DNA of 54,766 bases from Alphaproteobacteria bacterium (GTDB taxonomy: Bacteria > Pseudomonadota > Alphaproteobacteria > Rhizobiales > OSC116), in the NCBI GenBank assembly GCA_002400495.2, contig NVQL02000020.1, positions 1 through 54,766 on the forward strand. The letters run 5' to 3'. The position numbers and the translations under genes were made by a program. Shown here piece by piece: positions 52,179 through 54,766 of the stretch (position 1 is the stretch's first letter; each line of letters starts with the position of its first letter). The notes under the pieces were generated by a model, which saw nothing but the letters and a program-made list of their open reading frames with translations, searched no databases and was not told the origin of the DNA.

Positions 52179-53432
52179 ATGAATAAATTCAAATTGATGT
52201 TGCTAGGGGCGAGCTCACTCATGTTAAGCGCTGCGCTGCCAGCTGCAACCGTGCAAGCAGAGAACCTAACAATCGCTTTCATTGATGCGCTTTCAGGTCC
52301 ATTCGCCGCGACAGGTCTCGGCAGTGGTAGAGAACTTAAGCATGCAGTTGAAAAGTTCCTAAATGGCAAAGAAGTTGCTGGCGAAAAACTTGAAGTGGAA
52401 TTCTTAGAGCTTGACGGTAAGATCAATCCAAAAGAATCATTGGTTCAATTGCAAAATGCCATCAGCCAAGGCGCCAAATATATTTTCCACAATAGTGGTT
52501 CAAGCGTTGGTCATGCACTTGTCGGTGCCATCAACAAACATAACAAACGTAACCCAGATAACCGCGTACTTTATCTTAACTACGGCGCGATTGACCCTGC
52601 ATTAACAGGCTCAAAATGTAGCTTCTGGCATTTCATGATCGATGCTAATGTTGATATGAAAGTTAGCGCTTTGGTTGACGAAATCGCCAAAGATAAATCT
52701 GTCAAAAAAGCCTTTATCATTGGCCAAGATTATTCATTCGGCAAAGCATTCTCTGCTGCAGCCAAAAAATATCTAGCCGACAAACGCCCAGACATTGAAA
52801 TCGTTGGCGATCAATTGCACCCAATTGGTAAAGTTAAAGATTTCACTCCATACGCACAAAAAATATTACGCTCAAAAGCTGATGTCGTCATGACAGGCAA
52901 CTGGGGCGCAGACATGATTAACCTTGCCAAATCTGTAAAAGAAATCGGCACAGAAGCTAACATCTATGGCATTTATGCCTATGGTCCAGGCGTAAGTGCA
53001 GTTGTTGGCGAAAGTGGCATCGGCAAACTATCAATCGTAACCCAAGGTCATATCAACCCACCAAACACACCAGAATGGGCAGCTTATACCGATGAATTCC
53101 TTGCCAAACATCCAGGCAACGATATGAGCAATGAACGCACAGTTTATGGCGTTCAAATGCTAGGCGAAGCCTTCGTTAAAGCAGGCAGCACCGATCCACT
53201 TAAAGTGGCCTTCGCACTTGAAGACCTAGAATTCACAACGATAAGTGGTGATAAAGTGGTTATGCGCGGTAAAGATCATCAAATGCAAATGCCATTGCAA
53301 GTGATGGCTCATGCCAAAGATGGCTTGAAATATGATTTCGATCAATCTGGCTTTGGTGTGATTACAACATCATCCATTCCGCTAGAAAACAACACGCTCG
53401 AAACATCATGTGAAATGCAACGTCCTTCATAA
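52179..53432 (+). CDS. Branched-chain amino-acid/amide ABC binding protein
   Basis: A 417-residue periplasmic protein of the Leu/Ile/Val-binding (Peripla_BP_6) family. Signal peptide MNKFKLMLLGASSLMLSAAL ends with VQA before ENL. Motifs: FIDALSGPFAATGLGSGREL, FLELDGKINPKESLVQLQNA, FIIGQDYSFGKAFSAAAKKY. Such proteins bind branched amino acids, urea, amides or aromatic acids. The gene is followed by a hairpin and the LivH permease. The sequence uses fewer C-ending codons than its neighbours, consistent with high expression or different origin. Confidence 0.9.
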   Translation: MNKFKLMLLGASSLMLSAALPAATVQAENLTIAFIDALSGPFAATGLGSGRELKHAVEKFLNGKEVAGEKLEVEFLELDGKINPKESLVQLQNAISQGAKYIFHNSGSSVGHALVGAINKHNKRNPDNRVLYLNYGAIDPALTGSKCSFWHFMIDANVDMKVSALVDEIAKDKSVKKAFIIGQDYSFGKAFSAAAKKYLADKRPDIEIVGDQLHPIGKVKDFTPYAQKILRSKADVVMTGNWGADMINLAKSVKEIGTEANIYGIYAYGPGVSAVVGESGIGKLSIVTQGHINPPNTPEWAAYTDEFLAKHPGNDMSNERTVYGVQMLGEAFVKAGSTDPLKVAFALEDLEFTTISGDKVVMRGKDHQMQMPLQVMAHAKDGLKYDFDQSGFGVITTSSIPLENNTLETSCEMQRPS

Positions 53433-53446
53433 TGAGTAGGTGGGCC

Positions 53447-53497
53447 TGACAGTGCCTTAGCTGGATCGTGTGTTGACATACGATCCAGTTGCTGTCA
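53447..53497 (+). promoter_or_regulatory. Intercistronic hairpin after Liv binding-protein gene
   Basis: CTGGATCGT (53461-53469) pairs with ACGATCCAG (53480-53488), and an outer TGACAG/CTGTCA (53447-53452 and 53492-53497) extends the structure. AAAAAA, not T's, follows on the plus strand, so it is not a terminator for this operon. It probably stabilises the binding-protein message. Confidence 0.6.
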
Positions 53498-53526
53498 AAA
53501 AATATTAAATTTTATTGAGGTGAATT

Positions 53527-54477
53527 ATGCTTGAAACCGTAATCTTTTCCTTACTGAACGGCCTCGTCTACGGGCTGCTTCTGTTTTTGCTCGCCAGCGG
53601 GCTAACCCTTATTTTTTCAATGATGGGGGTTCTTAATCTGGCGCATGCCGGTTTCTATATGCTAGCAGCATATTTTGCTTACACAATTTCACTCTATATG
53701 GGTTTCTGGTTCGGCATTCTGCTCGCACCATTGCTAGTCGGCGTCATCGGCGGCCTCGTCGAACGATACGGCTTGCGACAAGTCCATCAATTCGGCCATG
53801 TACCCGAACTAATTTTCACCTTCGGCGTTGCATTCCTACTCGAAGAAGTGGTTCAATTCATCTGGGGTCGCGATCAACTCGCCTATAACAAACCAGAAAT
53901 TCTAGAGGGCGCATTATTCACCCTATTCGGTGCCGATTTCCCCATCTACAAAATGTTCATGCTCATCGTTTCAGTGCTCATATTCATTACCTTATTCTTA
54001 GTCCTAAAACACACCCGCATCGGCCTCATCATCCGCGCCGCAGTCGGTCACCCGCAAGTGGTTGGCATGCTCGGCCACAATGTACCGCTTATTTTCATGG
54101 TCACATTCGGTGTCGGCACAGCCTTAGCTGGCCTAGCTGGCGCAATCGCTGGCCCCGTATTAGGCACTTACCCAGGCATGGCCAGCGGCCTTGGTGGCAT
54201 CATGTTCGTCGTGGTTATCTTTGGCGGCTTAGGCTCACTCGGCGGTGCGTTCATCGCCTCCATAATGATCGGCCTCATCCAAACCTTCGCCATCGCCATC
54301 GATGGCTCATTAGCCGATGTCCTAGCGCTTATTGGCATCATCGTAACAGAAGAAACATTCATGTATGATATTTGGTCAACCACCATGCCACAAGTAGCAC
54401 CACTAATCCCATATCTAATGATGGTCGTAATGCTTATCTTCCGCCCAACAGGCCTAATGGGAGCACGTGAATCATGA
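53527..54477 (+). CDS. livH: Branched-chain amino-acid ABC permease (LivH)
   Basis: A 316-residue LivH-type membrane permease with about eight segments. It starts LLNGLVYGLLLFLLASGLTL and has IFSMMGVLNLAHAGFYMLAA, the typical LivH opening, and TRIGLIIRAAVGHPQVVGML, the ATPase-docking region. TGAGG lies 5 nt before the ATG. It overlaps the LivM gene by 4 bp (ATGA). Complete. Confidence 0.93.
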   Translation: MLETVIFSLLNGLVYGLLLFLLASGLTLIFSMMGVLNLAHAGFYMLAAYFAYTISLYMGFWFGILLAPLLVGVIGGLVERYGLRQVHQFGHVPELIFTFGVAFLLEEVVQFIWGRDQLAYNKPEILEGALFTLFGADFPIYKMFMLIVSVLIFITLFLVLKHTRIGLIIRAAVGHPQVVGMLGHNVPLIFMVTFGVGTALAGLAGAIAGPVLGTYPGMASGLGGIMFVVVIFGGLGSLGGAFIASIMIGLIQTFAIAIDGSLADVLALIGIIVTEETFMYDIWSTTMPQVAPLIPYLMMVVMLIFRPTGLMGARES

Positions 54478-54766
54478 GCAATCTTACCCAAATTCGCAAA
54501 GCCGAAAACATAGCCCGCAAAAAACGCCTACGCATTCTATGGCTCTGCTTCGCTGTCATCTTAGTGGTTCTACCGCTACTAGCCACAAAATTTGGCCTCA
54601 CAATCTTAACCCAAATCTGCGTCGCTTCAGTCTTTGCATTGGCCTATAATATGCTACTCGGCCAAGGCGGCATGCTGTCATTCGGTCATGCAGTTTATTT
54701 CGGCCTTGGCGGCTATGCCTCCATCCATCTCATGGAATATGTCGGCACAGGCGGCGCACCCATTCC
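54474..54766 (+). CDS. livM: Branched-chain amino-acid ABC permease (LivM), partial
   Basis: The first 97 residues of a LivM-type permease, cut by the window end. After a basic cytoplasmic start (MSNLTQIRKAENIARKKRLR) comes a membrane segment and the LivM signature ALAYNMLLGQGGMLSFGHAV followed by YFGLGGYA. Starts in the livH stop (ATGA). The operon presumably continues with LivG/LivF ATPases outside the window. Confidence 0.92.
   Translation, partial: MSNLTQIRKAENIARKKRLRILWLCFAVILVVLPLLATKFGLTILTQICVASVFALAYNMLLGQGGMLSFGHAVYFGLGGYASIHLMEYVGTGGAPI

Noticed and set aside
53447..53497. Rho-independent terminator within the Liv operon
   Set aside because: The stem is followed by A's, not T's, on the coding strand, so it is unlikely to stop transcription toward livH.

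Overview
The window looks like chromosomal DNA of a marine-type alphaproteobacterium with fairly low GC (mid-40s % by eye). This inference rests on gene content: an LAO-type amino-acid ABC system, two Dpp-type peptide ABC systems, a CUT1 sugar ABC system, a TRAP carrier, a tripartite tricarboxylate (TTT) carrier and a branched-chain (Liv) ABC system, each with its own regulators and catabolic enzymes. No rRNA, tRNA, CRISPR array or prophage was seen. Protein-family calls come from recognisable motifs; no database search was possible.

Region 1 (1-450) holds relics of an IS21-family element. Region 2 (486-14247) is an amino-acid/peptide block: an ornithine cyclodeaminase/mu-crystallin-family dehydrogenase, a four-gene LAO-type ABC transporter, a DauA-like FAD D-amino-acid dehydrogenase, a 39-codon small ORF, a complete dipeptide ABC operon ending in an MlrC-type M81 metallopeptidase gene, and a convergent RpiR regulator. 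Region 3 (14541-24807) is a glycoside-uptake block: GH2 hydrolase, ABC ATPase, binding protein and two permeases in one leftward operon, next to two paralogous LacI repressors that share an AT-rich operator-like motif.

Region 4 (24808-30458) is accessory DNA: fragments of at least four broken genes (YdeI-like, alpha/beta hydrolase, HipB-like, DUF6596-type sigma factor), an intact hipBA module, two short IS21-derived elements (one a clean 185-bp MITE), a TetR/alpha-beta hydrolase pair around a perfect palindrome, and a broken VOC-family gene.

Region 5 (30459-36842) holds a LysR/pirin pair, an antibiotic-biosynthesis-monooxygenase-fold protein, an HSL-type esterase, an unusual protein with two TetR units, an SDR and a GntR/UTRA regulator. 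Region 6 (37009-54766) is all on the plus strand: a second peptide ABC operon (with a permease-ATPase fusion) plus LysR, a TRAP carrier, an alpha/beta hydrolase, a class III CoA-transferase, a TTT carrier, and the start of a Liv operon cut by the window end. It looks like a module for importing and CoA-activating an organic acid; the substrate cannot be read from sequence.

The best candidates for follow-up are the DauA/DauB-like pair around an LAO transporter, the 185-bp MITE family, hairpins placed just after solute-binding-protein genes in four separate operons, the double-TetR protein, the small ORF ahead of the first dpp operon, and the TRAP/hydrolase/CoA-transferase/TTT cluster. I see no clearly unprecedented system.
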